A stretch of DNA of 64,000 nt, taken from contig DATGLG010000042.1 in assembly GCA_035294245.1 (NCBI GenBank), positions 1 to 64,000 of the forward strand, read 5' to 3'. Made by a program: the position numbers and the translations under genes. The notes beneath the pieces are model-generated. The model saw only the letters and a list, made by a program, of their open reading frames with translations. It made no database searches and had not been told where the DNA came from. Below, piece after piece: positions 17,792 through 25,793 of the stretch. Positions within the stretch are counted from its first letter, which is position 1. The number at the start of each line of letters is the position of its first letter. The DNA comes from DATGLG01 sp035294245. GTDB taxonomy: Bacteria > Pseudomonadota > Alphaproteobacteria > JACZXZ01.

Positions 17792-18521
17792 GGCGCGCCA
17801 GCGCCGAGGCGATATGGCGGAGCGCGGCGTCGGCCATGCGCCCCTGCACGTTGGCCATCGCCGAGAACGGCGGGTTCATGATGACGACGCTCGGCACGAT
17901 GGCGGCGTCGAGGTGATCGTGAATCTGCGCGGCGTCGTGGCGGCTCACGGCGATGTTCGGAAACAGCAAGGAGAGAATGCCGGCGCGGGTCTCGGCCAGC
18001 TCATTGAGGACGAGCGCTCCGCCCGCGATCTCCGCGAGAATGGCGAGCAGTCCGGTGCCGGCAGAAGGCTCGAGAACGCGATCGGCTGGCGTGACGGCCG
18101 CGGCCGCCGCGACCGCGAGGCCGAGCGGGATCGGCGTCGAGAACTGCTGGAGAGCCTCGCTCTCGGTCGAGCGGCGCGTGTGCGTGGGCAGGAGGCCGAC
18201 GATCTTCTCCAGCATGGGGAGGGCCAGGGCCGGAGAGCCGGCCTTGCGCAAAAGCGCCTTTCCATATTTGCGGAGAAACAGAACGGTCGCGGTCTCGCAG
18301 GCGTCGTAGGCCGTTTTCCAGTCCCAGGCGCCGGACGCATCGGAGGCGCCGAAGGCTCTCTCCATCGCGGTACGAAGGATCGCCGCGTCGACCTGTCGGC
18401 CCTGTTCGAGATGCGAAAGGAGATGGTGCGCGGCTGCGCCGATGCGGCGGGCGATGTCAGGTGGCGACGCAAGCGGCGGCGTCGCCGCAGGCGCGGCCGC
18501 GAGAGCGGTGGATGCGGTCAT
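17733..18521 (-). pseudogene. Strawberry-notch-type methylase/helicase, N-terminal fragment
   Basis: The frame encodes 262 residues starting MTASTALAAAPAATPPLASP. They match the N-terminal region of the large (usually over 1,300-residue) plasmid/ICE strawberry-notch proteins, including the methylase-like motifs 'RVLEPSAGTGLLAILAEIAG' and 'VVIMNPPFSAMANVQGRMAD'. After 'HIASALARLA' the sequence abruptly becomes trbG-derived and stops. All helicase motifs are lost. The ATG at 18521 is preferred to a start 69 bases upstream. Confidence 0.8.
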
Positions 18522-18618
18522 GTCGGTGAACCTCGGGAGAGCAGGAACGGGCGAGCCGGCCGGCGCTCTCTCTGGACCGCACTGGCTCAAACCCGTCCCG
18601 GCCAGGCTCTCCCTCTCG

Positions 18619-18927
18619 TCACGCCGCTGCCTTCACCGCGCGCCACCACGCGATGCGCTCGTCGCGTGTCGCGTTGGCGAGCCGCAGCAGCAGATCGCCG
18701 TGGCACGGCCGCGGCGCGCAGAAGCAGACGAGATCGCGGCCGCGAAGCTCGTCGAGCGCGCGCAGCAAGTGATGCTGGTGCGCAAGCCAGCGCTCGTATT
18801 TCGCGATGACGGCGGCGCGATCGCCGTCGGGGCCGATCCGAAACGGATTGCCCCATTTGCTGCCGCGGCCAATGTAGACGGCGCCTGTCGGTACGCCTGC
18901 GTGATGCTTGTTGAGAACCCTGCACAT
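18619..18927 (-). CDS. DUF4326 domain protein
   Basis: The roughly 102-residue protein begins MCRVLNKHHAGVPTGAVYIG and carries the family signature 'GRGSKWGNPF' and 'DLVCFCAPRPCHGDLLLRLA'. DUF4326 proteins are common in phages, plasmids and ICEs; the function is unknown. It lies upstream of the strawberry-notch fragment on the same strand, as expected for the backbone order. Confidence 0.8.
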   Translation of the reverse strand: MCRVLNKHHAGVPTGAVYIGRGSKWGNPFRIGPDGDRAAVIAKYERWLAHQHHLLRALDELRGRDLVCFCAPRPCHGDLLLRLANATRDERIAWWRAVKAAA

Positions 18928-19068
18928 CCGACTGTCTCCTGATCCCGTTGCGGCGGACTGGCGACGGGACGCGGTTGAGGCTCGGCAGGTCACATCGCGC
19001 GCGATGCGGAAACGGCTCGTCCGTTGACCGTCGAGCCGCCGCGTCCAGACAGGCGACGACGCAAGGGA

Positions 19069-19310
19069 TCAGAGAGTCGGCTCGTTTGGCTGGGTTGCGG
19101 ACGGCGGCACGCAGGCGTCGAAGGGATTGCCGTCGGTGAGAGGCCGAACAGCGTGAACACGAAATCCGTGCCGTCGCGGCCAAAGGCGCAGATGACGTAG
19201 CGCGGCTCGCCGGTGACGGCATCGGCGCATTCCATGAGCGCGAGGTTGCCACCGGCCGCGGCTCGCAGCAGCGTCGCGAGATTCGCCCGCGCGTGACGGG
19301 GAATGCTCAT
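19069..19310 (-). pseudogene. Small ICE-backbone protein (DUF6117-like), frameshifted
   Basis: The start (MSIPRHARANLATLLRAAAG, 'LALMECADAVTGEPRYVICA', 'GRDGTDFVFTLFG') is a recognisable small ICE backbone protein. After 'TLFG' the expected continuation 'LTDGNPFDACVPP' is in the neighbouring frame, ending at a TGA at 19069. Loss of one base near 19138 (an expected CAT codon reads CT) explains it. If read through unshifted, the frame continues into unrelated low-complexity sequence to 18990. Confidence 0.65.
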
Positions 19311-19732
19311 CGCGCACCTCGCTTTCCCGGCCGGGCGGATATTGTGCGATCGAGCCAGCCATTGGTCGCGACCCATGCGACGGTCTTGCGACGACCGAGG
19401 TCGAGTACATGCGCGCCGCCGCCGAAGGCGTTCACGCGTGGGCGCGAGCAGGTGTTCGCCCATTGGAAACCCCAGCGTCCGCTGAGGCCGAATTCCTTCG
19501 CGCAACGGAGCACGAAGTCGATGACGGCCTGCGGATCGCCGGTCGTGTCATCGCGAATCCAGAGCTGTGTCCCGCCGTGCTCGGGCTGGATGGATAGGAG
19601 GAACGCTTCGGAGGGCGGGTCCTCCGCCGCGTTCTCCTCCATCATGCGATTGTAGAGATCGAGCGCACGGGCGGCGTTTTTCGGCGTGCCGACGTCGAGA
19701 AGACAGGAGAAGTGGGTGAAGAAGTCAGCCAT
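19307..19732 (-). CDS. Hypothetical ICE-backbone protein
   Basis: The 141-residue protein starts MADFFTHFSCLLDVGTPKNA and includes 'DLYNRMMEENAAEDPPSEAF', 'LWIRDDTTGDPQAVIDFVLR' and 'AHVLDLGRRKTVAWVATNGW'. I do not recognise the fold. The start is fixed by AGGAG ahead of ATG. Its stop overlaps the ATG of the next small gene, so the two were coupled. A hairpin with a T-rich flank lies just upstream, the same arrangement as at 20431. Confidence 0.7.
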   Translation of the reverse strand: MADFFTHFSCLLDVGTPKNAARALDLYNRMMEENAAEDPPSEAFLLSIQPEHGGTQLWIRDDTTGDPQAVIDFVLRCAKEFGLSGRWGFQWANTCSRPRVNAFGGGAHVLDLGRRKTVAWVATNGWLDRTISARPGKRGAR

Positions 19733-19750
19733 GACAGGCTCCTGAAATGA

Positions 19751-19776
19751 CAAAGACCGGCGCGGTAGCCGGGCTG
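19751..19776 (-). terminator. Intercistronic hairpin before the 19732 start
   Basis: On the minus strand an imperfect GC stem (CCGGC/GCCGG core plus two outer pairs) is followed by TTTG and then by TCATTTCAGGAGCC and the ATG. It could end upstream transcription or set spacing; a sibling element lies at 20431. Confidence 0.5.
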
Positions 19777-19805
19777 GTTGAGGGGTTGGGATTGCGGCTG
19801 GAGCG

Positions 19806-20000
19806 TCAGAGCCGGAAATCGGCGACGAGCCGCTGTGCGTTGGCGTGATGCTCGAGCATCTCGCGGTAGAAGCGCTTGCGTGCCTCCCGCTTCGCCGGAT
19901 CACGTCGCGCCGATCGCGTGAGCTTGCGCCGAGCAGCGCGGATCACTGCTCGGCTGCTGGCCCAGACCGTGACGTCGAGGCGGAGATAGGTGCCGTACAT
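19806..20000 (-). CDS. Small basic hypothetical protein
   Basis: The 64-residue, strongly basic protein (MYGTYLRLDVTVWASSRAVI, then 'RRKLTRSARRDPAKREARKRFYREML') lies in the ICE-backbone small-gene block. Its start is one base past the preceding stop at 20002, indicating coupling. The charge suggests nucleic-acid contact, but no family is recognised. Confidence 0.65.
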   Translation of the reverse strand: MYGTYLRLDVTVWASSRAVIRAARRKLTRSARRDPAKREARKRFYREMLEHHANAQRLVADFRL

Positions 20001-20001
20001 T

Positions 20002-20412
20002 TCAGCTTCCGTTCGCCTGCTGGGCCGCTCGCAGGGCGGCGAGCGCCGCGCGGAATTCCGCTGCGCCAATTTCCTCGGTGAGGTCGATGCTGGCGGCGAC
20101 GGACAGGCAAGCGGCGTGAACGTCGTCATCCGACACGGCGTCTGCCGTCAGACCTGCGAAGTCGGAATCGGTCTCGATGATCGACCCGATCTGGTCGCGA
20201 ACGCGATCCTCCTGGAGCTGTGCGAGGACGTGAGAGGGGAGCCACATGCCGGTGACGTAAGTTTCACCAGCGGCCTCGTAGTCGAGCTTGTCGTTGGACC
20301 AGTCATCGTCCTCGATGGCCTGGCGACAGGCTTCAGCGGGTGTCGCGGCGTCATAAGTCCGCTGCCTGTAGACGGGCACACGGTATGTGGTCTCGATCGT
20401 GTAAGTGGGCAT
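20002..20412 (-). CDS. Hypothetical ICE-backbone protein
   Basis: The 136-residue acidic protein starts MPTYTIETTYRVPVYRQRTY and includes 'ATPAEACRQAIEDDDWSNDK' and 'VRDQIGSIIETDSDFAGLTA'. No function is recognised. CAGGAG precedes the ATG, and the terminator-like hairpin at 20431 lies immediately upstream. Confidence 0.7.
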   Translation of the reverse strand: MPTYTIETTYRVPVYRQRTYDAATPAEACRQAIEDDDWSNDKLDYEAAGETYVTGMWLPSHVLAQLQEDRVRDQIGSIIETDSDFAGLTADAVSDDDVHAACLSVAASIDLTEEIGAAEFRAALAALRAAQQANGS

Positions 20413-20430
20413 GAGAGGCTCCTGAAACGA

Positions 20431-20454
20431 GAAAGCCCGGCGCGAGGGCCGGGC
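20431..20454 (-). terminator. Intercistronic hairpin before the 20412 start
   Basis: A perfect 7-bp stem GCCCGGC/GCCGGGC with a 6-base loop is followed on the minus strand by TTTCTCGTTTCAGGAGCC and an ATG. It has the form of a terminator placed right at the next gene's ribosome-binding site. Confidence 0.55.
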
Positions 20455-20483
20455 GGTTGAGGGTTGATTGGGGAGGGAGCTGG

Positions 20484-20705
20484 CTAGTAGCCGAACTCCC
20501 ACGAGGGCCGGGACTGACCGTCATCTGCGGCCTTCACCGCTTCATCGAGATAGCCGGCGTGCCCTTCGACGAAGGTCGGGTTCTCGACGGGCGTTTCGTC
20601 GATCACCGTCACGGCGCAGACGAGGCCGTCTTCGACCTCGACATGGACGGGCACGAGATACTGAAAGACGACGCGGCGCGGCGTGGCCGAGCTGTGCTTG
20701 GTCAT
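20484..20705 (-). CDS. Small hypothetical protein
   Basis: The 73-residue acidic protein (MTKHSSATPRRVVFQYLVPV, 'HVEVEDGLVCAVTVIDETPV') lies directly downstream of the parB-like gene on the same strand. It has a start with an AAGGGAA-type ribosome-binding site. The function is unknown. Confidence 0.65.
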   Translation of the reverse strand: MTKHSSATPRRVVFQYLVPVHVEVEDGLVCAVTVIDETPVENPTFVEGHAGYLDEAVKAADDGQSRPSWEFGY

Positions 20706-20765
20706 CGGGATTTCCCTTGTTGAGAAATGGCGGGAGCGACCGAAGCCGCCCCCGCCGCGGGCGCG

Positions 20766-22916
20766 TCACTCGGCGGGGATCATCGCCGAGTCATCGGCGT
20801 CGACTTCGCCGTCACCCGGCTGCTCGTCCTCATCGTCGGCGAGGAAGGCCGGCAGCGCATCGTCACCGTCGGCCTGGCTCGCGTCCGCCGTGCTCGTTGC
20901 GTCGGGATCGGCGGGACGCAGCGGCTCCGGTAGCCAGCCGGTATCCGCGAGCAGACGCTCGGCCTCCTTGGCCATGTCGGCCTTCTTGAGGTGGTCGATG
21001 AGCAGCGCCTTCTCTTCGCCGAGCGCTTCCCGCACGGCTTCGACGATCCGGCTCTTCGTGACGCGGCCGAGATAGTTCCCAACGGTCGGACGCCAGCCAG
21101 CCTCCACCATGTCGAGGCCCGTGGCGCGCGCGAGCCGATCGGTGTCGCGCATCCGCCGGTCGAGCCCGTGCTGGGAGACGCCGTTGCCGCTATAGGGATT
21201 CGGGCGCTCATAAAGAGCGTTGATCCCGTAGCTGACGCAGTGCGCGAGCAGTGCGAGACGGCTCGCATCGTCAAGCGCCGCGATCCAGTCCCACAGCCGC
21301 TCGTCGTCCTCGAGCGGCATGTCAGCCTTCCACGCTTCCACACGGGCCTGGATGGCCTTGGCGGAAGCGCTGTCCTTCAGGTCGGTGGCCTGAACGGGGA
21401 AGTGGACCTCCCGAACCGCTGCCTCAACAGCGGAGCCGTGCGCGTTGCGCTTGAAGGCGTCAAGCACCAGTTTGTGCAGGAGCGCCGTGAGAGCGACGTG
21501 CGGGTTGTTGGCGACTGATTCACGCAGCGCCAGCGTGCGATGCGCGGTGAGCTCGATGACCAGGCGCTCGGGCAGCGGTTTGACGCCATCATCGTCCTCA
21601 TTGTCGCTCTCCGGGTCTTGTCCGCCGATGGTGATGACAGCGCGCTGAACGGACGGTGATGCGGAAGCATCAATCCTGCCGTCCTCGCCATCGATCTCGG
21701 CGTCGCCGCCGCCGACGGCAACGGCCGCTTCGTCTTCGGGCCGCACATAGCCACGGTCGACCACGATGTCGCCGTCGCGATCCACGCTGACGAAGACCCC
21801 GGCGCGAGCGATCTCGGCGGGATCGTAGACGACCGGGCGCTTCTCGAAGGCATCGAGAGCTTCCTCGATCTCGCCCAGGCGCTGATCGATCTCGTCCGGC
21901 AGCTCGTCGGCGCCGTCATACTCCGCCTCGAGCCGATCGTACTCCACGCGCAGCGTCTCGCGTTCAGCCCGTTCCTCGTCGGTGAGATCGACGAAAGAGC
22001 CGGTGATCTGGCGCAAGCCGTGGTCGTAGCCATACGGCAGGTCGAGGTCGATCTTCATCCACTTCCAGCCTTCGCTGGCGATCTCCTCGGCCACGGTCTT
22101 GAGCCGCTCGCCGACGAGGCGGTGAAGCAGCGCTGGGTCCTGGAGCCAGCCGCCGTTGTCGTCCTCGAACAGGTCGCGCAGCACCGCGCCCCCGGCGGCG
22201 ACATATGCGTCGACGCCGACGAAGCGCGCGCGCTTGTCGGAGGCCGGGATCGTGGTCTCGGTCAGCAACTGGCGGATATGGAAGGGTTGCCGATTGTACG
22301 AATGCTGCACGGCTTCCCACACCTGCTCCTGACGCTCATGATCGGGGTTGACGGTGAAGGCCATCAACATGTCGAGCGTCATGCTCTCCTGGGCATAAGC
22401 GTCGCGAAGGACGGGCGAGACCGCGTTGAGACGCAGCCGCTGCTTCACGACCTGCACGGTCGTGAGGTAGGCCGCGGCGATTTCTTCCTCGGTCATGCCA
22501 TTGTCGAGCATGTCCTGGAACGCCCGGAACTGATCGAGCGGATGAAGGCCGGCGCGCAGCAGGTTCTCGGCGAGGGAGTCGTCCTCGGCGAGGATCTTCG
22601 TGTCGGACTTCCGGACGACGCAGGGGACGAGTCCGTCCCTCGGAAAGCGCTTGGCCTTCACCAGGCGCTCGATGGCGCGATAGCGGCGCCCGCCGGCCGG
22701 CACCTCGAACATGCCGGTCTCGTTGCCGTCCTCGTCGAGAATTGCGCGGACGTTGAGGCCCTGGACGAGATCCTCGCGTCGGCCGATGTCGTGGACCAAC
22801 TGGTCGATGTCGGCTTCCGGCCGGGTTCGCCGAACGTTGGCTTCCGAGAGCACGAGCTTGTTGAAGGGGATGTCGCGCGAGCGCGAGAAGACGATCTTCT
22901 TGGCAGCTTTTGCCAT
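20766..22916 (-). CDS. ParB/RepB/Spo0J-like nuclease-domain protein (large ICE type)
   Basis: The 716-residue protein opens with the ParB N-terminal domain ('DIPFNKLVLSEANVRRTRPE', 'VPAGGRRYRAIERLV', 'AENLLRAGLHPLDQFRAFQD') and a KorB-like HTH ('EEIAAAYLTTVQVVKQRLRL'). A long acidic region and a conserved C-terminus ('AERLLADTGWLPEPLRP') follow. This large form is a hallmark of alphaproteobacterial plasmids and ICEs, where it is thought to help stability or regulation. A relic of the same C-terminus occurs at 51687-52205. Its start is preceded by a leader shared with ardC. Confidence 0.88.
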   Translation of the reverse strand: MAKAAKKIVFSRSRDIPFNKLVLSEANVRRTRPEADIDQLVHDIGRREDLVQGLNVRAILDEDGNETGMFEVPAGGRRYRAIERLVKAKRFPRDGLVPCVVRKSDTKILAEDDSLAENLLRAGLHPLDQFRAFQDMLDNGMTEEEIAAAYLTTVQVVKQRLRLNAVSPVLRDAYAQESMTLDMLMAFTVNPDHERQEQVWEAVQHSYNRQPFHIRQLLTETTIPASDKRARFVGVDAYVAAGGAVLRDLFEDDNGGWLQDPALLHRLVGERLKTVAEEIASEGWKWMKIDLDLPYGYDHGLRQITGSFVDLTDEERAERETLRVEYDRLEAEYDGADELPDEIDQRLGEIEEALDAFEKRPVVYDPAEIARAGVFVSVDRDGDIVVDRGYVRPEDEAAVAVGGGDAEIDGEDGRIDASASPSVQRAVITIGGQDPESDNEDDDGVKPLPERLVIELTAHRTLALRESVANNPHVALTALLHKLVLDAFKRNAHGSAVEAAVREVHFPVQATDLKDSASAKAIQARVEAWKADMPLEDDERLWDWIAALDDASRLALLAHCVSYGINALYERPNPYSGNGVSQHGLDRRMRDTDRLARATGLDMVEAGWRPTVGNYLGRVTKSRIVEAVREALGEEKALLIDHLKKADMAKEAERLLADTGWLPEPLRPADPDATSTADASQADGDDALPAFLADDEDEQPGDGEVDADDSAMIPAE

Positions 22917-22927
22917 GTCGGGTTACT

Positions 22928-22974
22928 CCGCGACGGGCACCGAGAGCCTCTTTCTCGGCTTCCAACCCGTCACG
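22928..22974 (-). promoter_or_regulatory. Shared leader element upstream of parB
   Basis: On the minus strand the element reads CGTGACGGGTTG ... CACCCGTCGCGGAG, with arms that can pair (CGTGACGGG / CCCGTCGCG). It ends 11 bases before the parB ATG and so includes its ribosome-binding site. A 47-base relative sits in the same place before ardC (24425-24471). Confidence 0.5.
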
Positions 22975-23093
22975 AAGCGAAGCGTCGCCCTCTACCTCTG
23001 AGGACGGCGCCGACAGCAGATGATCCGGATTTCCGCAGAGGCGGAGATAATGAAGTGTGCGTTTCCGGCTTTGCGGATTTCTGGATGTGCGCC

Positions 23094-23465
23094 TCACGCG
23101 CCGCCACGACGTGGCGAAGCCGCTCGGTAGAGAATGCGCTCGGCCGCTCGAATGCTTCCCGCCTTGCGGGCGGCCTCCGCCCAGACCGAGATCGGAAAGT
23201 CGCCGGTAAAGAGAATGTCACGCTCGATTCCCATGCCGAACGGCAGGAGGATCGAAGCGATTTCCTCGAGCGAGAAGCTGCCTAGCTCGGGCGAGCCGAG
23301 ATCGGCGAGGCCGAAGAGCGTGTCCCCGTCTGCGTCCAGCTCGGTCGCGAGCCAGACGCCTTCGCCCAGCGGGTTGAAGAACTTGACCACGGGCAGGTGG
23401 TCGGCCCCGCGATCACGTCCGTTGGCGAGCAGACGCTCGCGCAGGTCATTGGTGAGGAGGATCAT
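23094..23465 (-). CDS. DUF2958 domain protein
   Basis: The 123-residue protein (MILLTNDLRERLLANGRDRG, 'VKFFNPLGEGVWLATELDAD', 'LFGLADLGSPELGSFSLEEI') matches DUF2958, a small family found next to ardC on ICEs and plasmids. Its function is unknown. Its ATG overlaps the ardC stop by 4 bases, so it is translationally coupled. Confidence 0.85.
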   Translation of the reverse strand: MILLTNDLRERLLANGRDRGADHLPVVKFFNPLGEGVWLATELDADGDTLFGLADLGSPELGSFSLEEIASILLPFGMGIERDILFTGDFPISVWAEAARKAGSIRAAERILYRAASPRRGGA

Positions 23466-24415
23466 GCCGCCCTCCTGTCATTCGCGGATACGCTGCCTGT
23501 TGCGGCCTCGGGGAGAAACGCAAGCAGCCAGTCGGCCGCCTTGCTGGCCTGCGATGCAGCACGTACGATCGCGCGATTGTCTTCGTGCAGCACCTCGAGC
23601 CACGAGCCGATGTAATCGGCATGGCGCACGGTCGGGACAATGCCGATGGAGGCGCAGCAGAAGGCCGCGTTCATTTCGGCGACCAGCTCTTCGAAGGCAT
23701 ACTTCTTCGAACCGAAGGAGCCGGAGAGGTCGCGGCCGAGACGGGACGCATGGCCTGTCGCGTGGCCGAGTTCATGCAGCGCGGTGCGATGCCAATTGAT
23801 GGTTTCGAAATACGCCTGCGGGGGAGGTACTTGCACATAGTCGGCCGCCGGCATGTAGAAGGCGCGATTGCCTCCGATGCGGAAGTCGATGCTGGTCGCC
23901 TTGATCAGTGCCTCGACCCGTGGCTCGATCATGCCAGGCTCGGGCGCAGGCGGCGCGACCGCGAGGTCGCCGGGCAGATCCTCACATTGAGCGATGTTGA
24001 ACACGGTGAAGCGTTTGAGGAACGGAATTGCCTGCGCTTCCTCGCCGGCCTCCTGCGCGCGTCGCCGTTCTTCATCGGGAATGAACCGATCGGCATAGAC
24101 GACGGTCGTGCCGCGCTCGCCTTTGCACACGTGACCGCCGACCGACAGCGCTTGGCGAAAGGTCAGCCAGCTCTGGACCGGAAAGCCGTGCTCGATCACG
24201 GCGCCCCAGAGGATCAGCACGTTGATGCCGGAATATTGCCGCCTGGTCACGGCATTCGCCGGCATGGCGAGCGGCGCCTTCGCCGCCGCCGTGCCCCACG
24301 GCTGAACCCAGGGTACGCGCCCGGCCTCCAGCTCGGCGATGATCTTGTTGGTGATGTCGTCGTAAAGGCTCGTCCGGTCGGCGCCGGAGCGAGCATTGCG
24401 TTCATGCCTGGACAT
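23462..24415 (-). CDS. ArdC-type antirestriction protein (ssDNA-binding plus zincin domain)
   Basis: The 317-residue protein has the ArdC N-terminal ssDNA-binding domain ('LYDDITNKIIAELEAGRVPW', 'YSGINVLILW', 'FTVFNIAQCEDLP') and a C-terminal zincin-like metallopeptidase domain with HELGH at 214-218 and 'FEELVAEMNAAFCCASIGIV' carrying the third ligand Glu. ArdC proteins protect incoming single-stranded plasmid DNA from host restriction during conjugation. It heads the ICE backbone block and survives although the transfer genes are mostly gone. Confidence 0.9.
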   Translation of the reverse strand: MSRHERNARSGADRTSLYDDITNKIIAELEAGRVPWVQPWGTAAAKAPLAMPANAVTRRQYSGINVLILWGAVIEHGFPVQSWLTFRQALSVGGHVCKGERGTTVVYADRFIPDEERRRAQEAGEEAQAIPFLKRFTVFNIAQCEDLPGDLAVAPPAPEPGMIEPRVEALIKATSIDFRIGGNRAFYMPAADYVQVPPPQAYFETINWHRTALHELGHATGHASRLGRDLSGSFGSKKYAFEELVAEMNAAFCCASIGIVPTVRHADYIGSWLEVLHEDNRAIVRAASQASKAADWLLAFLPEAATGSVSANDRRAA

Positions 24416-24424
24416 CGCGGTTCT

Positions 24425-24471
24425 CCGCGACGGGTGCCGGAGGCCTCTCCTCCAGCTCTCAACCCGTCACG
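24425..24471 (-). promoter_or_regulatory. Shared leader element upstream of ardC
   Basis: The element is related to 22928-22974 and ends 9 bases before the ardC ATG. Both carry CGTGACGGGTTG at the far end and GCACCCGTCGCGGAG (or a close variant) at the near end with a variable GA/AG-rich middle. A shared regulator site or a translation-controlling hairpin is inferred. Confidence 0.5.
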
Positions 24472-24530
24472 GCAAAGCCGGTCCGCACTCTCACTCTAAA
24501 GGGGGCGTTGCGGGGTCTCCCCGCAGAAGG

Positions 24531-24587
24531 GGTCGGCCGAGACCGAGGCTCGGCCGCAGGGGAAGGCTTTCCCCTATAAGGCAAGGG
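24531..24587. repeat. Direct repeat, left copy (flanks the ABM-like gene)
   Basis: The pattern GG.YGGCCGAGACC ... GAGGCTCG.CCGCAGGG ... GGCTTTCCCC is shared with 25096-25157. The two copies bracket the only plus-strand gene in this block, suggesting a small insertion into an ICE intergenic region. Confidence 0.55.
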
Positions 24588-24707
24588 AACTAGAGGCACA
24601 TGGATGCCATCAACTGTGCTCGGCTGTTCTGGACCTGGCCCTTGCCAGACGGCGTCAAGAGATCGAACTTTTACCTCAAATAGCTGAATGTCGACGAGGT
24701 CGGAACG

Positions 24708-25007
24708 ATGCCACAGCTAGATGCAGGCGAGCCCATCTGGACAGTCGATACCTGGATTGTGAAGTCAGAAAGAGAAGCACACTTCTTGAAAAATTGTGGT
24801 GCCTTAGGTCCAGGAAAGATGACGGTGTATCGGGACGTCGAGAAGGTGAGCTTCTTCTGGTCACCGGCCAAGTGGGAAAATCGCGGCGCGCTTGATGAGT
24901 GGCGAACGAGCGACCAATACAATGCCGGTCTCGCGCTCGTGGCTGACGACGTGCTCGAACATAAGACTCATTTGATGGAAAGCGTGCCGGAGTTTCCACC
25001 GAAGTGA
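24708..25007 (+). CDS. Small protein with ABM (antibiotic biosynthesis monooxygenase)-like fold
   Basis: The 99-residue protein (MPQLDAGEPIWTVDTWIVKS, 'EREAHFLKNCGALGPGKMTV', 'FFWSPAKWENRGALDEWRTS') follows the dimeric alpha-beta barrel ABM pattern, in which a Trp near a serine-rich 'SPAKW' segment precedes a helix. Such proteins include quinol oxygenases and many of unknown role. The catalytic function cannot be assigned. It lies alone on the plus strand between short direct repeats, so it looks like cargo. Confidence 0.5.
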   Translation: MPQLDAGEPIWTVDTWIVKSEREAHFLKNCGALGPGKMTVYRDVEKVSFFWSPAKWENRGALDEWRTSDQYNAGLALVADDVLEHKTHLMESVPEFPPK

Positions 25008-25095
25008 ACATTTCAGGATTGCGGACGCCACGACCGATACCGTCGGCCGGTTCTTCACGGTCCCGCTCGGCGGCGCGGGAGTGTCGCCGCTGAAA

Positions 25096-25157
25096 GGTTG
25101 GCCGAGACCCCCTTGAGGCTCGACCGCAGGGAAAGGGCTTTCCCCACTTGAGAAAGG
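25096..25157. repeat. Direct repeat, right copy (flanks the ABM-like gene)
   Basis: This is a degenerate copy of 24531-24587, starting GGTTGGCCGAGACC and ending GGGCTTTCCCC. See the left copy. Confidence 0.55.
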
Positions 25158-25210
25158 ATGAGTTATCGTAGTTGAGCTACGACAGCGGCAACAAAATCAA
25201 ACAATACGAT

Positions 25211-25771
25211 CTATTGCCGCTCCAGGAACCCCCGTCCTTCGAAGATCGCAGGCATCGCCTTCTCGATTCGCGTGACCCGCGTCCCAGACTGCTTCGCGCC
25301 GGCGAAGTGAAGCAGGTATCCCCTTTGCCGACCTGGCGTCAGCGCCTCGAAGGCGCGCTTGAATCGTGGATCGTCGCGGAACTTCTCCTTTAACTCCTTG
25401 GGCACGGGAATCTTGGGGGGCTTCGTCTCGACCTTCATTCCGGCCTGCGCGGCCGCCACGGCCTCGCGCACATAGGCGTTGATGGTGGCTGTCTTGGCCG
25501 CAATCTCGCTGACGCTGGTGAACTTCATCACTCGCGCCGCCTGAACCTGCCCGAGTTGCACCAGCAGCTTCTTCGTGTCCTTCAGCAGCGCACCCTGAAA
25601 GAAGCCCAACGCGCAATATTCTTTGAAGCCCTGAATGATAACGACGTTTTTTCCATCCAGCGTGTAGCAGGGCTTTCCCCATTTGCACTCCTCACAAAGA
25701 TCGAACCTGGACAATATCCTTTGCAGCTCGGCAATCTCAGCCTGCCACCGCTCTCGATACGCCATCTCCAT
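25211..25771 (-). CDS. YdeI/OmpD-associated family protein (DUF1801-like)
   Basis: The roughly 186-residue protein has an N-terminal DUF1801-type fold ('DLCEECKWGKPCYTLDGKNV', 'GFKEYCALGFFQGALLKDTK') and the C-terminal OmdA/YdeI segment ('FEALTPGRQRGYLLHFAGAK', 'RIEKAMPAIFEGRGF'). The family is linked to peptide resistance or iron handling in some bacteria but is poorly defined. GGAGG six bases before the ATG at 25771 sets the start; a longer frame would run into repeat sequence. Confidence 0.8.
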   Translation of the reverse strand: MEMAYRERWQAEIAELQRILSRFDLCEECKWGKPCYTLDGKNVVIIQGFKEYCALGFFQGALLKDTKKLLVQLGQVQAARVMKFTSVSEIAAKTATINAYVREAVAAAQAGMKVETKPPKIPVPKELKEKFRDDPRFKRAFEALTPGRQRGYLLHFAGAKQSGTRVTRIEKAMPAIFEGRGFLERQ

Positions 25772-25793
25772 GCTGCACCTCCGTCTTGCGTAT

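Noticed and set aside
22020..23285. 421-residue plus-strand frame opposite parB and DUF2958
   Set aside because: Antisense shadow; the minus-strand frames carry the ParB and DUF2958 motifs.
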